A stretch of 64,000 nucleotides of DNA from Portulaca oleracea (GCA_029582165.1 CM055875.1:13307968-13371967), one strand, 5' to 3'. Shown: positions 27,301-37,600, numbered from the stretch's first letter. Notes: generated by a model from the letters alone, not told the origin. Made by a program: numbers and translations.

Positions 27301-30300
27301 TCCTACAACCAGGCCGTTGCAATGTAAATGTATTTAATATCCTGTTCCAGAGCTGACCACAAGATCCATGAAATTAATATTGTACCTAATCGCCATGTAA
27401 GTAATATTGTACCTTAATCTCCAACATAGTGTTTTTTTAATAGTTTCGACACCCTTGTATCTATTTGAAAATTTAGAGATATAGAATAACACATATCATG
27501 CACTCTCAAAAAGAACTGAACGTTTTTTATCTTGTACATATTTGAAGAAATAACTTGTGCACAGCAGAGTTTCAGAACCTAGTAGTATTCAATGTTACGC
27601 AGGTCCTTGAGATTTGGTAATGATTTGCAACAAAACAAGGTTTAAATAGCATGTAAAAAAAAACAACAAACTCTAGAATAGTCCCGCTAATGGATGGTCT
27701 AAGGGGATCTAGATGTAGACAATCTTCCCCCATGCATGGGAGTGCATGAAGATGCTGATTCCAGCAGACCAAGAAAAAACAACCTTTTGAAAAACCAAAG
27801 AATAAACCATTTTGAAAACCAAAATGAAAAACAGCACAGAAAAAAAATTATGTAAGAAAAATACAAACTTACTCTGCAACTCATCAAGTCGAGCACTCTT
27901 TTCTATTAAGAGACACTGAGCAAGAACCACTGCCTGTTGAATCGCTGACAATTCTGCGTCAGCTGTTCCATCATTCTGAGTCACATTTACACCATCTGTT
28001 TTGTTTGCAGCTTCATCCATGATTCGAGGGGCCATCAGGATGTCAGACACCTCCTTAATTTCTTCATGACGTTGATGCCAATTTGCCTCAAGGCTAGAAG
28101 CATCCTTCCGATTTTCCAATGTAGAACTATTAGTACTCGGCAATGAGCTTCTGTTGGCGACAAGCACCATCTGTGCCTTTGGCTCCACCTATATTTGTTC
28201 ATGACAACCATATCTAAGAAATTTGAAATGTTCAATATGTTGTGAGAAACAAACAATTCAGAGATGTACTTGGTGGACAGTGCGAAAACCAAGAGCACCA
28301 GTCACAGAAAGCTCAAGCCCAACTGCTGATGTTGCTGATTCAAAATGCCGCCTGAAATTATCATCTCATGTTAGCTGAATAAGAAATAAGATTTCAAAAC
28401 TCCACAGGATGTGCAACAAGAAATTCTAATTTAGAAAAAAGAAAAAAAAAACTCAAATAGTAGAAATATCTGACACAACTGGCAGCTTAAAATAAAATTA
28501 GAACATTTGGTTGTGAAAAAGTGAGCCAAAATTCTCAAATTGGTAAAGTTAGTGTTGGGGGTGAACAAAACCTCAACAAGATCACAATTGAGCAGAAAGA
28601 TCAGAGAAGTGAACATATTTCAGGCCAACCAGCAAAATTTCTAACATCTTTGGAGGTACTTCAAATGCTTCTATGTCTAATACTTGTTATATGGAAAATT
28701 TACACATACCCCTCTTCACATTTATGACATTTATAATTCCAGCCCTAGCCTTTTTGAGTTAATATTAGCATTTACCTCCCCCGACCTTTCAAAACAATTT
28801 CATTTAGCAACCTTTCAGATAAATTTAGCAACTTTTTTCGGTGAATGTGTGATTTGAGATGACATTTATTTGCTAAAATTGACAACAAATTTAGCAAACA
28901 AATTTCATCATAAGTCACTTCTTCACTGGAAAAGTTGCTAAATTCACCGGAAAGGTAGCTAAATTAAATTGGTTCAAAAGGTCAGGGGAGGTAAATATTA
29001 ACTTGAAGAGGTCAAGGTTGAATTTATAAATGTCATAAACCAGAAGGAGGATATATGCAAATTGTCCCTTGTTTGGTCACCTGTTATATTGCCAAGATTA
29101 TCTTTTACACTTCAATCAGATAGTCAATTTATAGTGGAAGAATATATTCTTCTTTGCTTATGTAAACATTATTCAGCATAAATAAAACCAATTGAACAAT
29201 GCTTATATTTAGATTGAATAATGCTTACAGAAGCAACTTAAGGATGTTGTATACTTGGAGTGTGGTAATCAAGGATAGAAGAAAATTAATTGCTTTTGCA
29301 TTTTGCTCATGCTATTATTGCTGAGAGATTGAGTGCTAGAGTGGGTTTTTGTATAGGCCTACTAAGTAAATGGGTGACATCCCCTTGCTGTGATTTGCAA
29401 TGTATGAATTGATTATTTACCAAAAAAAAAGAAAAAACAATGTTAGTCAAAACTTTGACTAAGGATATTTGGTTACATTAAACATCACTTTAAATTGAAC
29501 TGTCAACTGCGATATTTTAAACCTAAAAGAACTCAAACAGAAGCAAAAGACACAATGCAGTTTGAATAGGCTCTGGCTAAGCCTGGAACTGCTACTAAAA
29601 TCAAGAGGCAAAAGACATAGAAGTTGATGTGGAAACTAGTTAAATAAGATGAGTATGCTGAACACAAGGTAGTCAACCTTATAGAAAAGGAGCCTATGCT
29701 TCTCAGTGAGTTTACTATAAAGGAGATGAACTGTGAGAGTTGAACGCATCAGTGCTTCATTTCACTGGAAAAGCCACAATGTTTGCTCCATATATCAAAC
29801 TGAGCCCAATCTCTGCCAAATATCGATGATCAACTGTCAATTCATGCTCTAGGTTCTCCTTTAAAAAATGTCGCAGCCAACTTTATTCTAACAGGTGAAA
29901 AATATTGTATCCAGCAAGGAAGGACATAACATATTTATTTTTTGAGAGGAAGGACATAACATATTTATATGTATTGCATAAATGTACAAGCTTTTGGAAA
30001 TAATTGTATTTCGATAAATTTGTATTTTTTGATTTCTCAATGCCCGCATGGGAGGCCTAAGAAGTCTATGAAAGAGGTGATTAGAGCTGATTTGAAGCAT
30101 ATAATGTTAGTGGAGGACATGGCACTGGATAGGGGTGCATAGCCGGCTAGGATTAAGGTAACTGGGTGAATGGGTGAGAGGTTACCGGTAGGGCCATGAT
30201 TTGCCTTTTTCTAGTGTTTTTTGTGCTTTCCTTGAGTTTTTTTTTTTTTTTATTTTTTTTTGCCAGGGACATTTCATGCACTAACTACTCAGTGCTTGGA

Positions 30301-33128
30301 GCATACAGGTATGACGTTTCTTTGTCCATGCTTCTCTTCTTCGATCGATTCCTAAGTTGGTTTCCCTCTGGTTTCCAAAATGGTTATTTTTAGATTTTTC
30401 AAAAGTTTTTTTTCCGCCTGCTGGAATTAGCCTCTTCACGCACTACTGTGCATGAAGAGCAGGTTGCCTATACTTGGATCTCCTCAGCCCACATTAGCGG
30501 GATTATACTGAGGTTTGTTGTTGTTTCAATTTGTATTTTGGATTTAAATTTAAGGGTACCTATAAAATAGTATATTTTCAAACATAACTCATGTTAAGAT
30601 TAGGATATTAGTATGTTAGGTATGTAAAGATATTACAATAGTCTCCTTATCTTATTAGGTGATGAGGTATAAACACCCCTCCAGTACTTCTTGAATTGCT
30701 GCTTTATTTGGGAAGTTGACGGTAGAATAAATTTCTTAGCTTCAAAGTGTTGTATGAAGGATTGTCCACGTGACATCTGGGTCCAGCCTACTATTCCTTG
30801 CTTGTGAATTACAATTATTTTATTAATATTCAGATAAATGACAGTTAAGAGATTCACATAAATTCTCGCCAAATATATGATTCATTCTATCAATTGGAAT
30901 GCAGGTTATTGCAGCCAAGGATCATGGTCAGCTTGGTCGTTTTTTAACTTATTGCAGAAGTATAACTAAACATACATGCCAGATGTAGGATAGACTGCAA
31001 AATGAAAGCACCATATGATAAATGTTACCTAGCGTGATCAACACGCCCAAACGTATGTTCAACCAGTCCAGCTTCGAGCCGTAGAGTCGAGACAATAGTC
31101 AAAGCTTCTTCATTATCTAACAAAGCACTCCAATAACTTGTTACCTTTTCCACATCACCAAAATAGCTTAAACTTTCACTAATCAAGACTTCCAGTAAAT
31201 CAAGCAAAGAAGAGCAACGTTCATCCAAAATTCGTTGTTGCATGAGAAGAAGTCTGGCCAACCACCAATTGATAGTTCCAACTTGCACCATAGTTTGTGC
31301 TTTGCCATTGAATAACAGATCTCTTGACTTGGTGAGCAAAGTCTTTGCAAACACTAAATACTGCGAGGATGACAATCTTTACATCAATTTCAAAATTAAA
31401 ATTAAAATAAAAAACACATGTACCAATGTGTGCTAGTGTGGATTCAAAAAAGAGGCTCGCCCATGGGAAAACCATTGAAAAGGTTTGGGGGTCAGTCAAA
31501 CCACCTTTTCACCTCACAACGATTATGATACCAGTACTTTATGGGTATGTGTGTGTGTGTGTAGTTTGGTACAAAAGGTGTATTTTAAGGATGAATTAAG
31601 TGAGATGTACTTTAGTGTTGGCATTAAAGCATATAATATAAATTTCAATTTTTTTTCCTTCGTCAAATGACGCTATAACTGTTAAGGTTTTGCACGTTGA
31701 ATCGAATTAAACCACATGCGCCACCGTTTGTGTAGGCCCCCGTCAATTCCTTTCAGTTTCAGTCTTGCGATCATCCTCCCCAGGCGGAGTTGTTTCACGC
31801 GTTAGTATGCTTGAATTCACATACAAAATCTTAGTGCACCAAACACCCATGGCACAAAGAAATCTTGTTTTATTATTTGAGTTAGACCGCACAGGCTATG
31901 AGCAATGTGCTATTGCTTTCGTACGCACAATCCTCGCCAAGAGTGAAAACATATAGAATATAGAAGTTATGATCTTTTTTTATTTTTCTTTTATTAATAC
32001 GAGTCCGCTCTACATTTAGCATCCCGGCATTTCAAAAAAATTGTGTCAGTATGCCACTATTGCATAATACAATGTCCCATGTCATTCAACATGCTTCTTA
32101 GCGTGTAGGATTACATAAAACTTTTACCATTTATAAAATCATACCAAATGAACCTATAAATGCAAATGCTATGTTTTTCCAACAATCAGGTTTCAAGTCA
32201 CCCCAGAATGAAATTATCAATTTAGTTGGTAGAAATATGATAACAAATTTATCTTGGTACTAACTTGCATTTGTATACTCCAATGATTTCTTTACGCTCC
32301 ATTTGATTCTCAGAAAATAATATGGAAAAAAAATCACCCAACTAATCTAGATTAGAAAAGGTCAAATTTTCTTTCCAATCACACAGTATTCTTGTCAAAT
32401 TTCCATCTAACTTCTATTAGTCAATTTTCTCTAAGTAAAATGAAGAAAATAAAACCATTTTATAATATTTTTCTTTTGGTTCCCTGTTACTATTGTCCAA
32501 GAATCAAGTGGAGAAACAATGAGGCCTTAAGCTTAGAATGCACTAAAAAGTACCTGCAAGTTAGATATTTTGGCGAGTAAATCAGAACCAGCTGCCATCA
32601 ACTGAATTTTCGCCCATGCTTCCCAGTCATTGCCATCATTCACATTTTTCCACGGCAATGGCACTGAAGGTAGTTCAATCACTGGGCTACAAAAAGAAAA
32701 AATGAAGATGAAGATTAGAGTGCCAGAAATGAGGTTCAACCAAAAGGTGAATTTGAGAATGGAGTATGAAAAACGAACCCAGTGACGTTGCACTGAATGA
32801 AGGCAAGGAAAGCAGCAACAGCGAGCGAAACAACCAGAAGGAAGTTGGAAGAATCCATCAAGTAAGACTCCACAGCCTGCTCCAAGCCGGCATAGAAATG
32901 TGCTGGCTCAACTGAGTTGAACGAGTCAAAAGACTGAAAAAGGGCTCGGGCTGCGTCCGATGAGAGACAGTCGACATAGCGACCGGACTCTATGAGGCTA
33001 ATAATGGAGTCCAGCTGCACCACGCTATGAGTTTGCGGCTGAAGGCTATTATTGGTCGGATGGGAAGGAGAAGGTAGAGAACACCGGAGAAGACGGAGCT
33101 CGTACACCCGGAGACTTTGGACCTCCAT
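4440..33128 (-). CDS. TTC27: TTC27/Emw1-like tetratricopeptide repeat protein, 20 exons, 881 aa
   Basis: Exons in transcript order: 33128-32779, 32686-32554, 31360-31029, 28351-28270, 28188-27873, 26335-26277, 20877-20788, 19992-19901, 19674-19576, 19472-19395, 16830-16746, 16293-16235, 15304-15235, 15077-14986, 14806-14744, 14586-14520, 14156-13944, 7637-7521, 4850-4698, 4535-4440 (TAG stop at 4440-4442). The lengths sum to 2646 nt, phases agree at all 19 junctions and no internal stop remains. The start is the ATG opening MEVQSLRVYELR. Residues about 93-112 form a hydrophobic N-terminal segment. Exons 9-17 (residues about 500-715) carry TPR helices, for example ALW..A..LNSLYPDGWFALG and AVQLDPDNGEAWNNIACL. 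The length is close to plant homologues of roughly 900 aa. Family knowledge: human TTC27 has been linked to U5 snRNP biogenesis and yeast Emw1 is essential. The plant role is inferred by homology. UTRs are unresolved. Confidence 0.9.
4536..4697 (-). other. Intron 19 of the TTC27-like gene with a GC-AG boundary
   Basis: On the minus strand the exon ends ACAG, the intron begins GCAAGA, and it ends TGCAG before GCTAGTGCA. Using the GC donor keeps phase 0 and joins the peptide NTIKQ to ASAFSETEEY. The nearest upstream GT (GTAACA, 13 nt before the end of HLR) would break the frame. GC donors normally sit in an otherwise strong AG|GCAAG context, as here. The other 18 introns are GT-AG. Confidence 0.85.
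4612..4641. repeat. T15G15 homopolymer junction
   Basis: Fifteen T (4612-4626) followed directly by fifteen G (4627-4641) inside intron 19 of the TTC27-like gene. It is one of eleven G or C runs of 12-18 bases in the window. Confidence 0.95.
4851..7520 (-). other. Intron 18 of the TTC27-like gene
   Basis: A GT-AG intron of 2670 bp. It holds a local direct repeat (5173-5336), a G13 run (6888-6900), and long AT-rich and pyrimidine-rich stretches. I found no coding remnant or clear transposon end in it. Confidence 0.75.
5173..5336. repeat. Short direct repeats, GATAGGTAGC core
   Basis: The string GCTGAATAATATGATAGGTA recurs at about 5173 and 5223, and TGATAGGTAGCATATTGGTT occurs at about 5234 and 5315. 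Copies are 50 and about 80 bp apart. This is a small degenerate tandem array with no coding content. Confidence 0.7.
9205..9781. mobile_element. Non-autonomous DNA element with 9-bp TSD, inserted in the LINE
   Basis: The LINE RT reading frame breaks after WVSFCIS and resumes with VRFSML. The two breakpoints carry exact 9-bp copies of GTATTTCCA (9196-9204 and 9782-9790). The 577-bp insert begins AAGAAGC and ends GCGCTTCA, giving only a short GAAGC inverted end, but both subterminal regions are rich in GACACG/CGTGTC in inverse orientation. A 9-bp duplication is typical of Mutator-like elements; assignment to that superfamily is inference. Confidence 0.7.
9811..10280. mobile_element. Probable second insertion in the LINE, ends approximate
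   Basis: LINE coding similarity stops after VRFSML (about 9809) and resumes with GLRPNDPLSP near 10290. The intervening sequence begins GAAGAAGCGTGCC and ends TTTTTGCGCTTCA, again GAAGC at one end and GCTTC at the other, like the neighbouring 9205-9781 insert. The interior is pyrimidine-rich. A clean target duplication is not visible, so the borders are uncertain. Confidence 0.45.
11431..11443. repeat. C13 homopolymer
   Basis: Thirteen C in the LINE zf-RVT segment, followed by an A-rich run. It falls where the frame would read a proline string, suggesting expansion after the LINE stopped being selected. Confidence 0.95.
12333..12549. mobile_element. MITE-like element with about 28-bp inverted ends
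   Basis: The left end GCCTATAAAAATTGCAGGTA and the reverse complement of the right end GCCTATAAAATTTGTGGGTA match over about 28 bp with few differences. The 217-bp interior has repeated TTACCAAAAGTT/AAATTTACC motifs and no coding capacity. No unambiguous target duplication is visible, so the superfamily is undetermined. Confidence 0.6.
14396..14410. repeat. (GT)n followed by G15
   Basis: A short GT microsatellite (about 14376-14394) runs into fifteen G in intron 16 of the TTC27-like gene. Confidence 0.95.
16985..17060. repeat. (AG)38 microsatellite
   Basis: Seventy-six bases of perfect AG dinucleotide within intron 10 of the TTC27-like gene. Confidence 0.97.
17830..18545. repeat. CA/TG-rich minisatellite with about 80-bp higher-order unit
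   Basis: Starts as (CA)n near 17850, continues as mixed CACACA/CATACA/CGTGTG sequence from about 18097, and contains near-identical units around 18318-18400 and 18400-18475 sharing GTAGCATACATACGTGC-like and CATGTACATATATACATGC-like segments. Long open frames here on both strands are artefacts of the repeat. Confidence 0.85.
18706..18959 (+). mobile_element. tRNA-derived SINE with target-site duplication
   Basis: The element has an A-box-like TAGATCAAGTGG (18721-18732) and a B-box GGTTCAAGTCC (18765-18775), the internal Pol III promoter order of tRNA-derived SINEs. A tRNA-unrelated body follows, with a C12 run at 18851-18862, and it ends in an A-rich tail. It is flanked by CATATCCTAAACTC (18692-18705) and CATAGCCTAAACTC (18960-18973), a 14-bp duplication with one mismatch. 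It is not a functional tRNA because no cloverleaf can be completed. Confidence 0.8.
20287..20318. repeat. C18A14 homopolymer junction
   Basis: Eighteen C followed by fourteen A in intron 7 of the TTC27-like gene. A G14 run lies about 400 bp away at 20708-20721. Confidence 0.95.
21831..22548. mobile_element. Non-autonomous element of the GGCGGATCC/GGTGTC-ended family
   Basis: The left end CAGTGGCAGATCC with subterminal AGGGGTGTCC mirrors the right end, which reads ACGGACGGAT and AGGGGTGTCC on the other strand. The flanks ACTCCATAA (21822-21830) and GCTCCATGA (22549-22557) look like a diverged 9-bp duplication (7/9). The left end closely resembles the element at 37841-39856 (CAATGGCGGATCCAGG). 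Mutator-like origin is inferred from the TSD length. Confidence 0.65.
22112..22361. mobile_element. Stowaway-type (Tc1/Mariner) MITE
   Basis: Ends CTCCCTCTGTCCTAATTATT and, inverted, CCCCCTTTGTCCCAAATAAA, each bordered by TA (22110-22111, 22362-22363). This is the standard Stowaway-like terminus in plants. It is about 250 bp long and nested in the 21831-22548 element. Confidence 0.85.
23559..24292 (-). mobile_element. 5'-truncated LINE with 16-bp TSD
   Basis: Minus-strand coding similarity to the zf-RVT region (TSRHSLCGEEESVDHLFIHC near 23990-24050), then a 3' end with GGGTGACATCCCC and an A-rich tail at about 23560. It is flanked by ATCCACAAGAAGCTTT (23543-23558) and ATCCACAAGGAGCTTT (24293-24308), a target duplication with one mismatch. 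It is 734 bp long, contains stops, and is inserted into the older LINE in the same orientation. Confidence 0.85.
26336..27872 (-). other. Intron 5 of the TTC27-like gene, nothing recognised
   Basis: A GT-AG intron of 1537 bp. I see no transposon end, repeat array or coding remnant in it. Confidence 0.7.
29250..29440 (+). mobile_element. LINE 3' tail fragment
   Basis: About 190 bp resembling the 3' end of the 8344-12006 LINE: a GTGGTAATCAAGGAT-like segment, AAATGGGTGACATCCCCTT, and an A-rich tail (CCAAAAAAAAAGAAAAAAC). It is a heavily 5'-truncated copy in intron 3 of the TTC27-like gene (28352-31028), which is otherwise featureless. Confidence 0.75.
31676..31815 (-). pseudogene. rrn18: Fragment of organellar small-subunit rRNA (mitochondrial-like)
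   Basis: The minus strand holds the universal SSU core GAAAGGAATTGACGGGGGCC and a GGTGGCGCATGTGGTTTAAT-like block before TTCGATTCAACGTGCAAAACC, with CTCCGCCTGGGGAGGATGAT upstream. The CGTGAAACA..CTCCGCC wording and GATTCAACGTGC fit plant mitochondrial 18S better than plastid 16S, which reads ATCCCGCCTGGGGAGTACG there. Only about 140 nt remain, in intron 2 of the TTC27-like gene. I infer a nuclear insert of organelle DNA. Confidence 0.8.
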
Positions 33129-33470
33129 TGACGGAGCACACGGAACTGCTGCAACAAGTGAAAAAAGGGGAGAATCATCAATGGAGGAATTACAGGAACT
33201 TAATTTTATGAATTCAGCTTAATTTGAATTAGGAACAACCGCAGCAAACTTGCATTAACATAAACCTGATTATGAGAGTGTAGAGATTGAGAGAAAGAAA
33301 GGCAGCCGAGAGCAGAAGTAGGGGCGTGTGCAGAGTGGAAGTGATGAGTTAGGGTTTTGATTTGAGGCTCAGCTACGACTCACTTAACAAACAGAGGAAC
33401 AGCCAGCCATTCCCTGTTTCTCTCATCAACTAGCAGCAATAGCCCGGCAACTATTTGCAAAGATGATTAC
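33129..33470 (-). promoter_or_regulatory. 5' flank / probable 5' UTR and promoter of the TTC27-like gene
   Basis: The 342 bp upstream of the ATG contain no other gene and end at a Stowaway-like MITE (33471). A TTGCAG just upstream of the ATG could be a 5' UTR splice acceptor. No clear TATA box was identified, so transcription start is unknown. Confidence 0.4.
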
Positions 33471-33601
33471 TACTCCCTCCCATGTTAATGGTTTAAAATG
33501 TTATTTTTGATTAAAAATTTCTTATAATATCTTTTATCAAAAAATTACAATATAATATTGACGTCACAAGACAATTAATATATAGATCGGAGGAAATACT
33601 A
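33471..33601. mobile_element. Stowaway-like MITE close to the TTC27-like start
   Basis: Left end TACTCCCTCCCATGTTAATG, right end (inverted) TAGTATTTCCTCCGATCTAT. The 131-bp AT-rich interior fits a short Tc1/Mariner MITE about 345 bp upstream of the start codon. Confidence 0.65.
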
Positions 33602-33704
33602 TAAGAGTGTGTTTGGTGAGAAGAAATGAAATGGATTTCTTTTTTGTTTGCTGAATGATTTCTTGAATGGAATTGAAAACCCCAATGATTTCCAGTCCCC
33701 CGAA

Positions 33705-33799
33705 TTCTTGGATAAAAATGTCACTGAAATTTGCAAAAATTGTAAATTTGTCACTCGAAAAAAAAAAAGAAACATGTTATGAAACTACCACTAACCTAT
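33705..33799 (+). repeat. Left terminal inverted repeat of the MULE
   Basis: TTCTTGGATAAAAATGTCAC..., matching the reverse complement of 41179-41267 over about 90 bp with roughly ten mismatches and one A-run indel. Confidence 0.85.
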
Positions 33800-34124
33800 G
33801 TGAATAGTTGCAAAAATGTCACTTTACCTAATGTTGACCTGTAGTAGCCGGTAACTCCTTCATTAACATATAAACTATCATATTAATGATTTTACCTACC
33901 TAAAATTAATTACCCTTCCCCTCTTTAATTATTTTTACTGCCTATATTTACTCCCCCTTTCCCCCCTGATTCTTCACCTTCTTCTTTCATCTTCTTCTTC
34001 CTCCTCTCCGCCATAACCGAACCTCCAGATCTTCTCTGTCTTCATTTAGGGCTTCAAAAATTAGGGTTTCCTGGTTTCTTCATCTTCTTCACTCAGAAAA
34101 ACCCTAACTTTCCCAAAATCACAA

Positions 34125-34634
34125 ATGGCTTCATCCTCCTCTGTGTCGAACACCTCAATTAGGGCATGCCGCGACTGTGCATGTTCAAAGAAGGTTCTTT
34201 ACCGCTGCAATTGCGGGACGATTTGCCTGGTCTACACTTCATTCACTGCTGATAACCCTCTTAGGAGGTTTGCAAGGTGCATGAGGTGACAGATGGTTGA
34301 TGATTGTGAGTATATGAAGTGGATTGATGATCCAATTTGCGACACTGTTGCTATTGCAGCAAAGAGATTGGTTGCTCGATTTGATGCTGTGAAGAAGCAG
34401 AGGGATGAGTTCAGAAACGAGATGGATGTGGCTGAAGCCAACATCAATGATCTGATGGGTGAGATGGAGAGGCTGAGGGGGGAGAATCAGAGCTTGAAGA
34501 AGAAAGTTGGGTGGGTGATTGTGGTGTTTCTGGTGGTGTTTGTGATGGGTGTTCTTGCTGGGGGAGGTATGCAAAGTAAATGGTTGTTGCTGGTGATGGG
34601 GGGGAGGGTGGGTGATCTTATTTTGCTAAGCTGA
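34125..34634 (+). pseudogene. GRF-type zinc finger / coiled-coil / C-terminal membrane ORF of the MULE, one internal stop
   Basis: The frame from the ATG at 34125 encodes CRDCACSKKVLYRCNCG followed by a SFTADNPLRRFARC segment and, after an in-frame TGA (codon 55, 34287-34289), CEYMKWIDDPIC. This is the C..C/NPGRRF../C..F.W.D pattern of the GRF zinc finger (nucleic-acid binding in the family). Residues about 75-125 form a charged coiled coil (KKQRDEFRNEMDVAEANIND), followed by a hydrophobic helix (VGWVIVVFLVVFVMGVLAGG). Total 169 codons plus stop. Such small GRF proteins are very common in plant genomes. Its position just inside the left TIR suggests it was mobilised with the MULE (inference). 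The stop makes it a likely pseudogene, unless the TGA is spliced out. Confidence 0.75.
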
Positions 34635-35243
34635 TGGTGATGATGTATATATGAAGAAGAACTGATGATGATGGTGATGAATTTTTTTGGGTCATCAGAT
34701 TGTTTGCCTGATTGAATGGCCATTTGTAAAGCATCTTGGACAACAAATGCTTCAATTGTTTTGGGGTTCAATGGTATGTTTCTCATCAGCTTGTTGTTGT
34801 TTTGTTTAGGTGTTTAGGTTTGGTTTATGTCTGTTTTTAGGGCTAGGGCTGACAGTTTAGGGAGGATGGCTGAATGTTGAATTGTAATGAATGATTTGTA
34901 AACATTCTATTTTCAAGTAATGAATGTTGAATGTTATGGTAAACTTGCATTATATTTCTTATGCTCTGTTTGATGTTCAAAATCTTGCAAAAAAAAAAAC
35001 AGATGACATTTAACACTAACAACAATGTAACAGAATCAGAAATGAAATGAAAAATGAAAAGAGGAACAGAATCACAACTGAATAACAGAAGACAGAATCA
35101 GAAATAGGGGATTAAACTTGCATTAAGTATGAGGGAATATGTAATGGGTACAACATCTAGTGTTTGATGTACATACTCCTCTGTTTTGGCTTAAGCTTGC
35201 AACAAAATAGGGTACAAAACTCAAAGATGTACAAAAGATATAT

Positions 35244-35255
35244 CCCCCCCCCCCC
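35244..35255. repeat. C12 homopolymer
   Basis: Twelve C followed by AAAA, in the spacer between the two convergent MULE genes (34635-35368). Confidence 0.9.
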
Positions 35256-37583
35256 AAAAGTATGACATTCATTGTCATTCTACACACCATGTACACCCTA
35301 TCTAGTATTCATTCACAAAATAAGCCATGACAGACCAAAATGGCTTTACAAACACCACAACCAAACTCCTAGTTCCCTAGGTTCATCTTTGGCAATTTCT
35401 TCCTAGGTGAAACTCTTGGCAATATAGTTTTGTTTGCAGCTCTCTTCTTCCTAGCCTTTGTTGGAGTTGAAACTGGAGATAGTTGTGGTGGTTGAGGTTT
35501 TGACCCAGTAAGTGGGATTTCTTCAAATTGGGCTACTCTCCTTGTAGCAAGTTTCTGCGATAGCAACCACATCAACAAAGATTCTTGATTGAAGTGAGCA
35601 AAGAACGACCAGAGAAGAAGAATGAGCAGCAACAGTAAGACCTGAAGAAGTAGCAAAGATAAGACTGAAGATGTAGCGGCGATGGACTGGAGAATTAGCG
35701 GCTGAAGCAGCAGTTGCAGATGAAGAACCAGCAGCAGTAATGGCAGATGATGGAGATGGAGCAGCAGCAACAGTAGGAGCAGCTTTGGGTGGCCTTTTTG
35801 TGACCTTTCTTTTTGGCTATGATATCAAACAATCAAACATAGAAAAGCTAGAATCAGAGAGAAATCACAAAAACTAAACCTAACTTCTTCACAATTTGAG
35901 CATATATACACCATTCAACAAAAGGTTAAGTGTGTTACCTTTAACTTCTTCAAAACATGTGGGTAAGTCAACCTGTTGTGGCCTTCAAATCCACAATTTG
36001 AGCACTAAATTCTGGTAGACTCCGTTGACATTTTTCCCCTTATGCTTTCACCAGCCTCTGGCCTTCTAAAATACTTTGTTGTTGTTTTTTTCTTAGGCTT
36101 GAAGTAGGGGGCAGTTACAACACATCCAGGGGCAGTTGCCCATATGTTGGAGCCATTTAGTGGATGTAGTGTGTGAGAGTATGTCACTACAAGCTTCTCA
36201 GTTGCATAGCACTCATGGACAAAGTTAGTTGGTTTCAATCTTTCCTCCCTCATCATAGCAATAGAATAGGGGCAAGGAATCCCATTTAGTTGCCATGAAT
36301 TGCAACTACACATTTTTGCATTCAAGTCCACTACATACTCTTCAGCCCATGCATTATTGACACTAAACAAGCCCCTGACAGCCCTAGTAACCTCCCAAGT
36401 CTTTGACTCTTCAATCTTTTTGTCCAGTTTTTTCAAAATCCTAGGAGGTATTGGGGTGTTGATCTTAGAAGCCCAGACATTCTTGTCCCCTACTCTTTTC
36501 ATCACTGCCTTGAACATCCAATTTAGCATAGAAATTATAGGCATGTACCTAGCTTCTATTATGAAGGCATTGAATATTTCAGCCATGTTGTTATCTACCG
36601 AGTCACACTTGGCATGTGGTTTGAAGAAGGCTCTACAAAAATGCTCAACACCTTTTCTTTCAAGCAACCCCCATGCTTGTGGGTCAAGATCATAAAGGTT
36701 TTTGGCATTCTTCTTCATTTCAATATCAGTTGTTGACTTAGCAATCCTCCAGAATAGTTTCTTGTACATCTCACCCCTAAATGTCCTCCTTAGGTTGGCA
36801 TACACATGCCTAGCACACAGCCTATGCTCACATCTTGGCAAAATCCTTGTCACACTGTCTACTAAACCCTAAACCAAAACAAAAAAAAAAAAAAAAACAC
36901 AAGCAAAAAAATTCAGAATATACAAAAAAAAACATACTGTTATTCAAAAAATTTAAAACCTTAAGGAAGGGTTTTTAGGTACCTTTGTTGATTTGAAATA
37001 ATTGCCCATCCATGGCCATCCCCCATGTCAAGATCAATATGTAGCTGTGAAATGAACATATCCTAAGTCTTCTTTGATTCTGTTGAGGCCACTCCCCAAG
37101 CTAAAGGATACATTTGGTCATTTGCATCCCTCCCAACAGCTACAAACACTTGTCCTCCCCAAGGTCCTTTCAGAAAGCACCCATCCAAACTCAGAACCCT
37201 TCCACACCCCTCCAAGAAACCCTTCTTCAATGGTCCAGGACATACATAAAGAAACTTGAAAACATGCTCATTTGTCTCCTGATTCTCTGTTGTTTTCAGA
37301 ACAACAGATGTGCCAGGGTTTTTGTTAATCAACTCCCAAAGATAGTCTCTAAGTTGAGTAAACTGCTCCCTATAATCACCAACTATAGAGTCTAATACCT
37401 TCCTTCTTACCCTAGCACACATACACAAAGCAACATTGTAATTCAACTACTCCTTCACCATTCTCTGTAAGTCTCTGGCAGTAATGGATGGGGTTATCCT
37501 AAATCTGCTCCTATAATGCTCAGCCAGCCATTGCACACTCATATTTCTATGACCAGCCTCAAAGCTAAAAGTAATACATGTGT

Positions 37584-37600
37584 GGGGGGGGGGGGGGGGG
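37584..37600. repeat. G17 tract inside the transposase reading frame
   Basis: Seventeen G on the plus strand (C17 in the sense of the transposase) between the MuDR domain and the HTC motif. The reading frame changes across it. Confidence 0.95.

Noticed and set aside
31676..31815. Functional rRNA gene
   Set aside because: Only about 140 nt with substitutions, antisense in an intron; an organelle-derived fragment.
34239..34574. Minus-strand ORF opposite the GRF zinc-finger gene (His/Pro-rich)
   Set aside because: Antisense shadow of a coding region with strong plus-strand domain evidence.
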